In this document: one piece after another, positions 47,902 through 58,804 of the stretch | How the letters are laid out: each line of letters starts with the position of its first letter | How positions within the stretch are numbered: the first letter of the stretch is position 1 | Assembly: GCF_013423955.1 (NCBI RefSeq) | Contig: NZ_JACCKX010000001.1 | Span: 2,976,001 to 3,040,000, forward strand | Length of the DNA: 64,000 bases | Source of the DNA: Ottowia beijingensis | Lineage (GTDB): Bacteria > Pseudomonadota > Gammaproteobacteria > Burkholderiales > Burkholderiaceae_C | Direction of reading: 5' to 3' | Position numbers and translations under genes: made by a program | The notes under the pieces: model-generated | Seen by the model: the letters and a program-made list of their open reading frames with translations, nothing else | Told to the model about the DNA's origin: nothing | Database searches by the model: none

Positions 47902-49609
47902 ATGACTGAGTTTCTTCTCGTATTTGCCCTGGCGATCGGTCTCGGATGGCCGCTCGGTCGCTACCTGGCCGCGGTGATGCGCGGCGCCCCGATGCGCGGC
48001 GACAGGCTGTTTCTGTGGCTGGAGCGGCCCCTGTATGCGCTGATCGGCACCAATCCCGAGCGCGGCATGAGCTGGCGCGGGTACGCCGGCGCGTTCCTGC
48101 TGAGCAACCTGGTGCTGGCGGTCATCGTGTGGCTGATCCTGATGACCCAGGCGTGGCTACCGCTCAACCCCAACGGCGCGCTCAACATGAGCTGGGACCT
48201 GGCGCTGCACACGATGGTGTCCTTCTTGACTAACACCAACCAGCAGCACTACTCCGGGCAGGCCCAACTCTCGTACCTGGCCCACATGACGGGCATCGTG
48301 ACCTTGCAGGTCATCACGCCCATGATGGGATTGGCGCTGGTCGTAGCGACGCTGCGCGGGTTCTTCGGTGGACGCAATGCGCAAGAGCGCAAGAGCGATG
48401 GACAGGAACAGGCCCCGGTGGATGTCGGTAACTATTGGGCCGATGTGATCCGTCCCACGCTGCGCTTCATGCTGCCGCTGTGCCTGCTGTGGTCGGTGCT
48501 GCTGACCAGCCAGGGGTGCCGGCCACGCTGGAGGGTGGCCCCGTGGTCGCTCCCGTGGATGCGACGGTAGAAATGAAGGAGCAGAAGATCCCGCTGGGTC
48601 CGGTGTCGCCGATGGTCGCCATCAAGCAGCTCGGCACCAATGGCGGTGGCTGGTACGGCCCCAACAGCTCGGTGCCGCTGGAGAACCCCACGCCGCTATC
48701 GAATCTGCTTGAAACCTTGGCACTTATTCTGGTCCCAGTCGCGGTAGTGTTCATGATCGGTGGACTGACCGGACGGCGTAAGTTCGCCGGGTTGGTGTTC
48801 GGCACGATGTTGACCATGTCCGTCGTGTCGGCGGGATTCGCCATCTGGTCGGAAGGATTCTCCTCGACCTCGCAGGACATCGCGTTGATGGAAGGCAAGG
48901 AAGTCCGCTTCGGCGCCGAGCCTTCCGCACTGTGGGCCGCATTGACGACGCAGACATCCAATGGCTCGGTCAACGCCATGCACGACTCGCTGGCACCGCT
49001 GACCGGCCTGGTCACGATCAGCGACATGCTGATCAACGCCATTTGGGGCGGCATCGGTAGCGGCTTGCAGCAGTTCCTGACCTATCTCCTGCTGGGCGTG
49101 TTCCTGGCCGGCCTGATGACGGGGCGCACGCCGGAACTTTTCGGGCGCAAGATCGAAGCGCCCGAGGTTCGCCTGCTCGCAGTACTCGTGCTGCTGCAAC
49201 CGCTGATCCTGCTAGGCCTGACCGCCATCACGCTGGCCGTGCCGAGCCTGACGGGGAACTCGAATCCCGGCTTCCATGCCATCAGCCAGGTCTTCTACGA
49301 ATACACGTCGTCCTTCGCCAACAACGGTTCGGGCTTCGAGGGGTTGGGTGATGCCAGCGTCTGGTGGAACGTCACTGCCAGCTTCGTGCTCGCCGCGGGT
49401 CGCTATCCGGCCCTCATCATTCCGCTGGTGATCGCGGCCATGCTCGCGCGCAAGCGCCAAGCACCGGAAAGCGCGGGAAGCCTGCACATCGAAACCCCAC
49501 TTTTGCGCTCACGCTGATCGCGGTGATCGCCATCCTGACACTGCTTCAGTTCATGCCCGTGCTGGTGCTCGGCCCCGTGGCCGATCACCTGAGCCTGGTC
49601 GCGCGTTGA
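47902..49609 (+). CDS. kdpA: Potassium-transporting ATPase channel subunit KdpA (frameshifts near 48515 and 49500)
   Basis: About 569 residues, polytopic. The four selectivity-filter-like segments are visible: [29 protein letters not shown] and [12 protein letters not shown]. One base is missing near 48515 ([11 protein letters not shown]) and another near 49500 ([15 protein letters not shown]), both next to short C runs. KdpA binds and conducts K+ in the high-affinity KdpFABC pump. No kdpF is visible before it; the gap to the porin is only 53 bp. Confidence 0.94.
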
Positions 49610-49619
49610 GGAAAACACC

Positions 49620-51659
49620 ATGAACCATACAACCTCGAAAGAACACGCGGGCCGCCGCTCGCGCCTGGATGAGCGCGGCTTCGCGCCTGCCGTGGTCAAC
49701 GCCTTCATCAAGCTGGCGCCGCAGCACATCATCAAGAACCCCGTGATGGCCGTGGTCTGGCTCGGCACGCTGGTTACGGCGGTCGCCACCCTCGCGGGTT
49801 GGGCGCAACCCGGCTTCGGCTGGGCCGTGACCGCGATCCTGCTGATTACCGTGCTGTTCGGCAACTTCGCCGAAGCGGTGGCCGAGTCCCGCGGACGCGG
49901 ACAGGCGGCGTCGCTGCGCCGAGCCCGCAAGGATTTGATGGCCCGGCGGCTGGACGCCGCCGGCGGCGAGAAGACGGTGCCGGCCGCCGAGCTGCGCCCC
50001 GGCGATCATGTCGTGATCGAAGAAGGCCAGTTGGTGCCTGCCGACGGCGAGATCGTCGAAGGTCTGGCGACGATCAACGAGGCCGCCGTGACCGGCGAGT
50101 CAGCGCCTGTGCTGCGCGAGGCCGGCACCGACCGTTCCGGCGTGATCGGCGGCACCAAGGTGCTGTCCGACCGCATCGTGGTGCGCGTCACCGCCGAGCC
50201 GGGCAACAGCTTCCTCGACCGCATGATCGCGCTGGTGGAAGGCTCCAACCGGCAGAAGACGCCCAACGAAATCGCCCTGGGCATCCTGCTCGGCGTGATG
50301 ACGCTGACCTTCCTGATCGTCGTCGTGACGCTGCCCTTCATCGGTGGCTTCGTCGGCGTGAACGTCAACGTCGTGCTGCTGGTCGCCCTGCTGGTGTGCC
50401 TGATCCCAACCACCATCGGCGGGTTGCTGCCGGCCATCGGCATTGCCGGCATGAACCGCGCGCTACAGGCCAACGTGCTGGCCAAGTCGGGCAAGGCCGT
50501 GGAGGTCGCAGGCGACGTGGACGTGCTGCTGCTGGACAAGACCGGCACTATTACCCACGGCGATCGGCAGGCCACTGCGTTCCACGCGCTGGCCGGGGTG
50601 GACGCTGCGCAACTGCGTCAGGCGGCGCTGCTGGCCTCGCTGGCGGATCCGACGCCGGAAGGCAAGTCCATCGTCAAGCTGGCACGCGGCAAGAACGAGA
50701 AGCTCGATGAACCCGAAGGCGCGCATTTCGTGCCGTTCTCCGCGCAATCGCGCATGTCGGGCGTGGACCTGCCTGGCGAGCGCGTCATCCGCAAGGGTGC
50801 GATGGACGCGATCGCGCGGCATGTGCAGATGCTGGGCGGCGTCATCCCCGCAGAACTCGAAGCGCGTGTCGCGGATGTGGCTCGCAAGGGTGCCACGCCG
50901 CTCGTGGTCAGCGATGGCCGGCACGTGTTGGGCGTCATCGAACTGTCCGACGTGATCAAGCACGGCATCAAGGAGAGGTTCGCCCGCCTGCGCGAGATGG
51001 GCGTCAAGACCGTGATGATTACGGGCGACAACCCGCTCACGGCGGCGAACATCGCGGCCGAGGCCGGTGTCGATGACTACATCGCCGAGGCGCGCCCGGA
51101 AGACAAGCTCGCGCGTATCCGTGCCGAACAGACTGGCGGTCGCCTGGTGGCGATGGTGGGCGACGGCACCAACGATGCGCCGGCGCTGGCCCAAGCCGAC
51201 GTGGGCCTGGCGATGAACTCGGGCACGCAGGCGGCCAAAGAGGCCGGCAACATGGTCGATCTCGACTCCGATCCGGCCAAGTTGCTCGCCGTGGTGGAGA
51301 TCGGTAAGCAGCAGCTCATCACGCGCGGCGCGCTGACTACCTTCTCGCTTGCCAACGACGTGTCCAAGTATTTCGCCATCCTGCCGGCGCTGTTCGCCGC
51401 AACGATCCCGCAGATGGCGGCGCTCAATGTCATGAACCTGTCGAGCCCGAACAGCGCCGTGCTGTCGGCGCTGATCTTCAACGCCATCATCATCCCGCTG
51501 CTGATTCCGCTGGCCCTGCGTGGCGTGCGCTTCAAGCCCGCGAGCGCGACGCAACTGCTGCGCAACAACATGCTGGTCTATGGCGTTGGTGGCGTCCTGC
51601 TGCCCTTCATCGCGATCAAGGTGATCGACGTTGCGATCTCCGCCATGTTCTCTCTCTGA
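49620..51659 (+). CDS. kdpB: Potassium-transporting P-type ATPase KdpB
   Basis: 679 residues, intact. Seven membrane segments, actuator TGES ([10 protein letters not shown]), phosphorylation site [12 protein letters not shown], hinge [26 protein letters not shown]. It hydrolyses ATP to drive K+ uptake with KdpA and KdpC. The gap after kdpA is 10 bp. Confidence 0.98.
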   Translation: MNHTTSKEHAGRRSRLDERGFAPAVVNAFIKLAPQHIIKNPVMAVVWLGTLVTAVATLAGWAQPGFGWAVTAILLITVLFGNFAEAVAESRGRGQAASLRRARKDLMARRLDAAGGEKTVPAAELRPGDHVVIEEGQLVPADGEIVEGLATINEAAVTGESAPVLREAGTDRSGVIGGTKVLSDRIVVRVTAEPGNSFLDRMIALVEGSNRQKTPNEIALGILLGVMTLTFLIVVVTLPFIGGFVGVNVNVVLLVALLVCLIPTTIGGLLPAIGIAGMNRALQANVLAKSGKAVEVAGDVDVLLLDKTGTITHGDRQATAFHALAGVDAAQLRQAALLASLADPTPEGKSIVKLARGKNEKLDEPEGAHFVPFSAQSRMSGVDLPGERVIRKGAMDAIARHVQMLGGVIPAELEARVADVARKGATPLVVSDGRHVLGVIELSDVIKHGIKERFARLREMGVKTVMITGDNPLTAANIAAEAGVDDYIAEARPEDKLARIRAEQTGGRLVAMVGDGTNDAPALAQADVGLAMNSGTQAAKEAGNMVDLDSDPAKLLAVVEIGKQQLITRGALTTFSLANDVSKYFAILPALFAATIPQMAALNVMNLSSPNSAVLSALIFNAIIIPLLIPLALRGVRFKPASATQLLRNNMLVYGVGGVLLPFIAIKVIDVAISAMFSL

Positions 51660-51669
51660 GGATTCGATC

Positions 51670-52314
51670 ATGTCTCATAACGCAATTACCACTCTCCGCA
51701 CACCGGGTAATGTGTCCCCGACCATCTCCGACAAGGGCCTGCTCCGCGGCTCCATCGGCCTGGCGATCATTTCGCTGGTCGGTTTCGGTCTGCTGTATCC
51801 GCTGGCCGGAGTCGGGCTCGGCCAGGCGCTGTTCCCGAGCACGGCCAATGGCAGCCTGATCGAGCGCGATGGCAAGGTCCTCGGCTCCTCATTGGTGGCG
51901 CAGCCGTTCTCGGACGATCGCTACTTCCAGTCGCGCCCCTCCGCGGCCAACTACGATGTGATGGCGGTGGCTGGGAGCAACCAGGCCCGTACCAATCCAG
52001 ACTTGCGCAAGCGTGTCGATGAGACGCGAGCTGCCCTGGCGCAAAGGTATGGTGTCGAACCTTCCGCCATACCCAGCGATCTGGTCACTCAATCCGGCGG
52101 CGGCATCGACCCGCACATCAGTTCGCAAGCCGCCGCCATCCAGATTGATCGCGTGGCACATGCGCGCGGTGTTTCACGCGATGTCATCGAAGGCTTGGTG
52201 TCCCAGCATACGGAGGGAAAGCAACTCGGTTTGCTGGGCCAGCCTCGCGTGAATGTGTTGGAGTTGAATCTGGCGCTGGATGCGGTCGCCAAGACGCCTG
52301 TGGCCAAGCAATGA
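51670..52314 (+). CDS. kdpC: Potassium-transporting ATPase subunit KdpC
   Basis: 214 residues from MSHNAITTLR; one N-terminal helix (GSIGLAIISLVGFGLLYPLAGVGLG) and the KdpC periplasmic domain (RYFQSRPSAANYD, GGGIDPHISSQAAAIQIDRVAHARG). An upstream ATG at 51631 inside kdpB is unlikely. KdpC stabilises the KdpAB complex. Its stop overlaps the next start by 4 bp. Confidence 0.96.
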   Translation: MSHNAITTLRTPGNVSPTISDKGLLRGSIGLAIISLVGFGLLYPLAGVGLGQALFPSTANGSLIERDGKVLGSSLVAQPFSDDRYFQSRPSAANYDVMAVAGSNQARTNPDLRKRVDETRAALAQRYGVEPSAIPSDLVTQSGGGIDPHISSQAAAIQIDRVAHARGVSRDVIEGLVSQHTEGKQLGLLGQPRVNVLELNLALDAVAKTPVAKQ

Positions 52315-52811
52315 CTGCACTGAGTCGCTATGTTCAGACCGAAGACCTGCTGCTCGGCTTGGAGGTCGCTGACAAGCGGCAATTGTTCCAGACCATTGGC
52401 CTGCATACTGAACGCATCGGCAATTTGCCTGCGGATGCCGTCGCCTCCGCTCTGATGCGACGAGAAATGGCAGGATCGACGGCGTTGGGTCTAGGCGTTG
52501 CCATTCCCCATGCCAGGGTAAGCGGTCTGAATCATATTCGCGCTCTGTACGTGCGTCTCGTGCCAGGACTGGACTTCGATGCCCCGGACGCGGCGCTCGT
52601 ATCCGACGCCCTGGTGCTGCTGGTTCCCAGTCCGGCAAATCAGGAGCATCTTGAGCTTTTGGCTCATGCGGCCTCGCTGTTCTCGGATCGAGCATTTCGA
52701 GGGGCCTTGCAAGCCTGCAAGAAACCTATTGAAATCAAAGCATTATTTGATGGATGGACGCCGGAGGCACTTGCGCGATGTGATCCATCACGGATCGGAA
52801 ACGCAAGGTAA
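52311..52811 (+). CDS. PtsN-like PTS EIIA(Ntr/fructose) domain protein inserted in the kdp operon
   Basis: 166 residues, EIIA type-2 fold. The phosphorylatable His lies in the motif GLGVAIPHARV; the preceding ALMRREMAGSTALGLG and following LVLLVPSPANQEHLELLAHAASLFSDRAF are typical of PtsN/EIIA-Ntr. It is translationally coupled to kdpC (ATGA overlap) and precedes kdpD. In E. coli EIIA-Ntr is known to act on KdpD and on K+ uptake, so a dedicated copy here probably tunes KdpD/KdpE signalling. It is distinct from a housekeeping ptsN, which would sit near rpoN. Confidence 0.85.
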   Translation: MTALSRYVQTEDLLLGLEVADKRQLFQTIGLHTERIGNLPADAVASALMRREMAGSTALGLGVAIPHARVSGLNHIRALYVRLVPGLDFDAPDAALVSDALVLLVPSPANQEHLELLAHAASLFSDRAFRGALQACKKPIEIKALFDGWTPEALARCDPSRIGNAR

Positions 52812-52855
52812 GACGATATGCAGGCAATGACAACACGTTGAGGATTGGGTCTGTC

Positions 52856-55596
52856 ATGGGAACCGAACATGCGGGACAGGCCGACGCCCTATTGGGTGAA
52901 CTCCGGCGCCAGACGGCGGGACGCCTGACGGTGTTCCTGGGCGCTGCCCCTGGCGTCGGCAAGACCTACGCCATGCTGGCACGCGCACGCGAACTCCACC
53001 GCCAGGGGTGGATGTCGTCATTGGTATCGTCGAGACGCATGGTCGCAGCGAGACGCAGACGATGGTCGAGGATTGCCGTTGCTGCCTCGCAAGAAGGTGG
53101 ATTACCAAGGGCGGCAACTGGAGGAAATGGATCTGGATGGGCTGCTGGCACGCAAGCCGGCCATCGCCCTGGTCGATGAACTGGCCCATCGCAACGCCCC
53201 CGGAAGCCGCCATGAGCGACGCTGGCAGGACGTGGAGGAATTGCTCAACGCTGGTATCGACGTTTACACCACGGTCAATATCCAGCATCTGGAAAGCCTG
53301 AACGACGTGGTGCATCAGATCACCGGCGTTCGGGTGAGCGAGACCGTCCCAGACGCCGTCTTCGAGCGCCTGCGCGATATCCGCCTGGTCGATCTGCCCG
53401 CACGCGAACTGATCGAACGCCTGAACCAAGGCAAGGTGTACCTGCCCGAGCAGGCCGCCCAGGCGCTGCAAGCGTTCTTCTCTCCGTCGAATCTCACCGC
53501 GCTGCGCGAACTGGCGATGCAGACCGTGGCTGAGCACGTCGATGCTGACTTGCGCGAGACACGCGCTGCGCGCGGCCTGGAGGGCATTTCCATCCAGCGC
53601 CATGTGCTGATCGCCATTGACGGCCGGGGGCAGTCGGAATACCTCGTGAGAGCGGGCGCCCGAATTGCCGAGCGCCGGGGCGCTCCTGGTCGGTGGTCAC
53701 GGTGGAGACCGGGCGCTCGGCCGATGCCGCCTTGCACACTGACGACCTTGACCGGACGGCCCCCACGCTCAACATGGTTGCGCGTGCGGAGCAGGAGCGC
53801 TTGACCGAGATCGACAAGGCATTCGCGCTGGCGCGCAACCTGGGGGCGAGACGGAAGTGCTACACAACACCGACGTCACCCAGGCACTGCTCGATGCCGC
53901 CGAGGCGCGCGGCGCACGATCCATCGTGATCGGCCGCTCGCGCGAGCGCCCCATCGCCCGCATCTTCAATCGCACGCTGACGCAGCAACTGTTGCAGCGC
54001 GGCGCACGCTACGAGCTGACGATCGTCAGCACGCCGCAGGCCCGGCAGCGGGCGATGCAGTTGCCAGGTCTTGCTGGCGGTGGCCTGACGAAGCGGGAGG
54101 CCTTGCTGATCCTGCTGGCCAGCGTCGGCGCCGTCGGCGCGGCGGCCTTGGCCGAGCGCACGCTGGGCTTGCAGGATCTGTCCCTGATCTTTCTCGTGGC
54201 GGTCATGCTGGTCGCCTCACGGACCCGCATGCTCTCGGCCGTCATTACTGCCGGGCTGTGTTTCTTGGCATACAACTTTTTCTTCATCGAACCGCGCTAC
54301 ACCTTCCTGATCAGTGCTCATCGTGGTGTGGCCACCGTGTTGCTGTTCTTGGCGGCGGCTCTGATTGCCGGGCGACTAGCTTCGCAACTGCGCATGCAAG
54401 TCGTGGCGTTGCGAGCGGCGAACACGCACGCGACGGCCATGCAGAACCTGGGACGCCATCTCGCCAAGGCAGCCGATCTCGGGCAGGTCATCGCAGCAGG
54501 CTCATCGGTTCTGCAATCGACCTTGCACGCCGAGGCGTGGATACGCATCAACGGCGAGTTCGGGCCGTCTATGGCCGCAAGCCATCTGACCGAGAAGGAC
54601 CTGATGGCGGCCGACTGGACGCAGCAGCACGGGCAGGCGAGTGGGCGCTACACGGACACCCTGACCCATTCGTCCTGGTTGTTTCTGCCGGTGCGCTCGG
54701 ACAAAAACACGCTGGGCGTGGCCGGCTTGAGGTTCCCGTCGGGCATGGGGCGTCTTTCGTTCGAGCAGCGCCGCCTGGCGGAAAGCATGGTGGAGGACAT
54801 TGGCCAGGCCGCCCAGCGCACGCGGCTGGTGTCGGAACTGGAGGAAGCGCGCGTCACCGGAGAAACGGAGCGCCTGCGGTCTGCGCTGCTGTCGTCGGTG
54901 TCGCACGACCTGCGTTCGCCCCTGTCGTCGATGATCGGAGCGGCGGACAGCCTGGCTCGCTACGGCAAGGATATGGGGCCGGAAGATCAGCAAAGCCTGC
55001 TGGAGACCATCCATGTGGAAGGCGAGCGCCTGGATCGGTACATCCAGAACCTGCTCGACATGACCCGGCTCGGGCAGCAGGGACTGACGCTGACACGCGA
55101 CTGGATCGGCATCGACGAACTGGTGGGCTCGGCGTCGCGGCGCCTGCAACGGTACGAGCCCGATGTCCGCATCGAACACGACATTCCACCGGATCTGCCT
55201 CCGATCCATGTCCACCCCGCGCTCATCGAGCAGGCTTTGTTCAACGTCATGGAGAACGCGGCGAAGTTCTCCCCTCCGGGGGTGCCTCTCAAGGTGCAGA
55301 TTCGACGGACAGAGGACGATCAAGTGCAGATCGACATCTCGGATCGCGGGCCGGGCATTCCAGAGGAAGAACGACGGCGTATCTTCGATATGTTCTACAG
55401 CGTCGAACGTGGCGACCGAGGCAAGCAGGGAACCGGCCTGGGGTTGACGATCGTCCAAGGTATCGTAGGTGCCCACATGGGTAGCGTCGAGGCGCTGCCT
55501 GGCCCGGAAGGCCAAGGAACCACCATCCGCCTGACCCTGCCTTGGGGCGGATACGCGAATCAGGAGACGAAAGAGCATGATGGGACTTCCCAATGA
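52856..55596 (+). CDS. kdpD: Osmosensitive K+ channel histidine kinase KdpD (several frameshifts)
   Basis: About 910 residues. N-terminal KdpD domain with Walker A VFLGAAPGVGKTYAML and IVETHGRSET; LVDELAHRNAPGSRHERRWQDVEELL; a universal-stress-like segment ending GARSIVIGRSRERP; four membrane helices (LILLASVGAVGAAAL, LIFLVAVMLVAS); GAF; H-box SVSHDLRSPLSS; N-box MENAAKFSPPG; G-box GTGLGLTIVQGIVGAHMG. Apparent base losses near 53008, 53085, 53690 and 53846 break the N-terminal half. KdpD senses K+ limitation and phosphorylates KdpE. Its start lies 44 bp after the EIIA gene. Confidence 0.93.
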
Positions 55597-56310
55597 ATCG
55601 ACTCCGGGTGCGTCGTCCGCCCGGATTCTTGTCGTCGATGACGAACCCCAGATCCGCAAGTTCATCGACATCAGCTTGCGGTCGCAGGGCTACGCGACCC
55701 TGCTGGCGGGAACAGGCCGGGAGGGCCTGACGCTGCTGGCCAGCAAAGGGGCCGACCTCGTCGTCCTGGACCTGGGGTTGCCGGATATGGACGGGAAGGA
55801 CGTGCTCAAGGAACTGCGGCAATGGTCGCGCGTGCCCGTCATCGTGCTGACGGTACGCTCCGGCGAGGACGAAAGGTGGCCCTGCTGGACGCAGGGGCCA
55901 ACGACTACGTGACCAAGCCGTTCGGTGTCGAGGAACTGATGGCACGCATTCGCGCATTCCTGCGCACGGTGGCGACAGGAACGGAAGATGGCCCGATCTA
56001 CGACGACGGGATGCTCCGAATCGACCTGGCGCAACGGGAAGTGGCCGTTCATGGAGAAGCCGTCACGCTGAGCCGCAAGGAGTTCTCTCTGCTGGCCTTG
56101 CTGGTCAGGCAACCGGGACGGCTGGTGACGCAGGCACAGATACTGCGGGAGATGTGGGGGCCGACGCACGAGGAAGATACCCACTACCTGCGCATTCTCG
56201 TGGGCAAGTTGCGCCACAAGCTGGGGGACGATGCCTCCGCTCCTCGCTACATCGTCACCGAACCTGGGGTCGGGTTGAGATTCGTCTCGAAGGAACAACA
56301 GCCGGCCTGA
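55577..56310 (+). CDS. kdpE: KDP operon response regulator KdpE (frameshift near 55875)
   Basis: About 245 residues. Receiver with ILVVDDEPQIRKFI, phospho-Asp in LVVLDLGLPDMDG and Lys in DYVTKPFGVEEL; OmpR-type winged helix with LSRKEFSLLALLV and ILVGKLRHKLGDD. The frame is joined by one base in GAAAGGTGGCC near 55875. Start overlaps the kdpD end by 20 bp. It should activate the porin-kdp promoter. The gene is convergent with the relaxase, 42 bp away. Confidence 0.93.
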
Positions 56311-56352
56311 CTCGTTCGCCGGGGATGTCCAAAGTGGCGTTGCGGGTGCGGC

Positions 56353-58350
56353 TCACCCCAGGGCCGGTCCACGCTGCCGTCCGATCTCCCAGGACACACC
56401 GCCGCCGCGCACCGTCGCGGCGAGCTGCTGCCCAAGCCGCTGTTCGATGATGGGCTTCCACGGCACGAGGCTGAACCCTTTGCCGTCATCGAGCATCGCA
56501 TAGCGCTCGCTGGCGAGCATGACCGAGCGCCGGTAGATACCGGCCACACGCTGCCCATCCGTGACTGGGCGATGCTCCAGGCCGGTCTCGGCGGCAATGT
56601 CCCTCGCTGCTTGCGTCAGTTCCCGATTGTGCAGGGTCGCCAGCAGATTGCGGGCGAGGATCACACGCTGCCCGCGCCGCTCGGCCAGCCCCTGTTCGGC
56701 CAGGAAGTCGGCGCGCTGTTGCAGGGCGTTCTTCACCTCGCCGCCAAAGCCCAGGTCGCCCAGCCCCTTGCCGCCGCCGATCAACTGCTGATCCAGCCAG
56801 GTCGCGCCGACGACGCGGGCCTGCCGCTCGATGGGCAGGTGCGATTTCAGCTCCACCGCCACGCCGCCCAGCCGCTGCGCGTCGTACTGGCGGCCACGCT
56901 CGGCCAGGTCGTCCGGCACCTTCCATAGCCCGTCGGCTACACGCTCCACGATGCCGGCCCGGCGCAGGGCTTCCAGCCGGCGGACGTGGGCCGCGACGAC
57001 CTCCTGCGGGTCGCGGCCGGGCTTGGCCCGGCCTTGCTCGATCGCCAGGTGATGATCGGTGCGGTACAGGCCATCGCTCGCCAGTGTGGCGATGTTCTTG
57101 TCGGCCGCCCGCACCTCGGCGGAACCGCGTACCTCCACCAGCGCGCCGGCGGGATAGTTCGCCAGCTCGTCGCGGGTGTTCAACGCGACGTAGTGGGCCT
57201 TGCCATCCACGCCGTCGATGACCAGATAGCCGCGGTCGTACAGCTCGTCGGCCAGCCCCTTGCCGGCCACGCGGCCGACGATGGTGCGGCCGCTTCCATC
57301 TGCATTCTGGCCCGGCTCGAACACCGCCAGCTCGCGCGGCTGGCCGCTCATGGCCCGCTGCATGGTGCGGATGATGTCGCCGCGCTCGCCCAGGGCGCGC
57401 AAGGTCTTCTCCGCGTCCGCATGGACGGCCCAAGTGCCGGGCTGCGTCTCGTCGGCCAGGCCCAGGCGCTGCAAGCGTTGCAGGCGGCCGATCAGCAGCA
57501 GGCGCTGGCGTTGCAGCCGGGGTTCGTTGAAGCGTTCGATCTGCACCCGGCCATCCTCGCCGGCCTCGCGCTGCAATGTGCGGTCGAGGCTTGTCCACCG
57601 CTCCTGTTCCACCTCGCGCTGCAAGGTCTGCTGGATCTCCAGCTCGGTGCGCGGGCCGAGCCACTCGGTCGCCAGCTCGGCGGCCCGATGGCGGAAGCCG
57701 TCGGCGATGTAGTCGCCAGCGATGATGAGGTCTTTGCCGGTATCGTCGCGCCCGCGCACGATCAGGTGGGTGTGCGGGTTGTCGGTGTTCCAGTGATCGA
57801 CCGCGACCCAATCCAGCCGCGTGCCCAGGTCGGCTTCCATCCGGTTCACCAGATGCCGGGTGTAGGCGCGCAGGTCTTCCAGCTCGGCGCCGTCCTCGGG
57901 CGAGAGGATGAAGCGGAAATGGTGCCGGTCATCGGCGCAGCGTTCCTTGAAGGTGTCGAGGTCGGCGGCATCGGTCTGCGGCCCGTAGGCTTGGCCCGGC
58001 TCGCCATCGCGGCCCACGCCATCGCGCTCGATGTAGCGCAGGTGCTTGGCGAGCGACTGCGGGCTGACCTGGCGCTGGTTGACCAGCAGGGTCTTGATGG
58101 TCACGCGCCGCGACATGGGCGTCAGCTTCGCCCCGGCGAAGCGCGCCGCCGTGTGGCCGCGCCCCAGACGCGAGCCGGGCCGCTGGCCAGTGCCCCTCCC
58201 GGTGCCCCCAGCCGTCCCAGGACGGCGCACCGAGGACTTGCCGCTGCTGGCCTTGCCTGCCTGCTGGAGCACCTTGGAAACGAAGCCCTGGCCTCGGTTC
58301 TTCGGGGCATTGGGGCGGATGCGGAAATCGTCGTCGCGGCGGTCGGTCAT
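56353..58350 (-). CDS. Conjugative relaxase, VirD2-like with DUF3363 C-terminal domain
   Basis: 665 residues from MTDRRDDDFRI, preceded by AGGAG; the open frame upstream to 58731 is non-coding in character. A basic leader (to about 80) is followed by the nicking domain: a candidate catalytic Tyr in KHLRYIERDGVG (about 106), and the metal-binding histidines in DHWNTDNPHTHLIVRG (about 186-195). The C-terminal DUF3363 half follows (RVQIERFNEPRLQRQRLLL.., VIDGVDGKAHYVALNTRDEL). It nicks the ICE origin of transfer and pilots the strand through TraG. A decayed homologue lies at 11251-12434. Intact. Confidence 0.9.
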   Translation of the reverse strand: MTDRRDDDFRIRPNAPKNRGQGFVSKVLQQAGKASSGKSSVRRPGTAGGTGRGTGQRPGSRLGRGHTAARFAGAKLTPMSRRVTIKTLLVNQRQVSPQSLAKHLRYIERDGVGRDGEPGQAYGPQTDAADLDTFKERCADDRHHFRFILSPEDGAELEDLRAYTRHLVNRMEADLGTRLDWVAVDHWNTDNPHTHLIVRGRDDTGKDLIIAGDYIADGFRHRAAELATEWLGPRTELEIQQTLQREVEQERWTSLDRTLQREAGEDGRVQIERFNEPRLQRQRLLLIGRLQRLQRLGLADETQPGTWAVHADAEKTLRALGERGDIIRTMQRAMSGQPRELAVFEPGQNADGSGRTIVGRVAGKGLADELYDRGYLVIDGVDGKAHYVALNTRDELANYPAGALVEVRGSAEVRAADKNIATLASDGLYRTDHHLAIEQGRAKPGRDPQEVVAAHVRRLEALRRAGIVERVADGLWKVPDDLAERGRQYDAQRLGGVAVELKSHLPIERQARVVGATWLDQQLIGGGKGLGDLGFGGEVKNALQQRADFLAEQGLAERRGQRVILARNLLATLHNRELTQAARDIAAETGLEHRPVTDGQRVAGIYRRSVMLASERYAMLDDGKGFSLVPWKPIIEQRLGQQLAATVRGGGVSWEIGRQRGPALG

Positions 58351-58804
58351 GGCTGCGCTCCTGCAAGCTCTGGCGCGCCCGGTCGTGCGAAGCACGCGGA
58401 TATGCCTGCATTGGCGCGGGCCTCGCGCCCCACACGGCACGGTGGCGAAGCCGCTCCGTGCCGCGCCACCCCATGTGCAGACAGGCTTTCGACGCGGCCC
58501 GGTGCCGCGTCCTTTGTCTTGCCTTCCGCTTTTGCCCTTCGCTGGCGCTCCGGGCAGCGGCGGCCCGGCGGCGCTGCGCGAGCAGCCAGCGCGCCGGCGA
58601 ACGCGCGAACAAGCGCGATGAGGGCCGCAGGCCGGGCGCGTTCGAGGCAAGACGCCTGCACATGGGACGGCTGCGCCGGAGGCAGCGTGAAGTGCGGTAA
58701 GAATGCACCCGCACTGCACGCGCGACGACACGCCGACGAACAGCAGAACGTCACGCCCGATGGCACGACAAGATGCACGGCAACGTGCAGCGAGTCGGCG
58801 GCCA
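58351..58804 (-). repeat. 454-bp relaxase-traF gap with copy 2 of the duplicated non-coding block
   Basis: Bases about 58364-58735 match 12435-12822 in the copper island. A hairpin CGGCACGG-tggcgaagccgct-CCGTGCCG lies at about 58434-58463, and GAGGCAAGACGCCTGCAC near 58647. Conservation outside any credible frame, beside the relaxase start, makes this a candidate origin of transfer or structured leader RNA. Confidence 0.6.

Noticed and set aside
47848..47902. A kdpF gene before kdpA
   Set aside because: Only 53 bp lie between the porin stop and the kdpA start and no short hydrophobic frame is present there.
52850..53900. KdpD split into several small signalling proteins
   Set aside because: Pieces follow the KdpD domain order without loss of residues and are separated by single-base shifts; one gene is far more likely.
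58351..58731. N-terminal extension of the relaxase to 58731
   Set aside because: Start at 58350 has a ribosome-binding site; the upstream frame is Arg/Ala/Gly-rich and matches non-coding sequence near the other copy.
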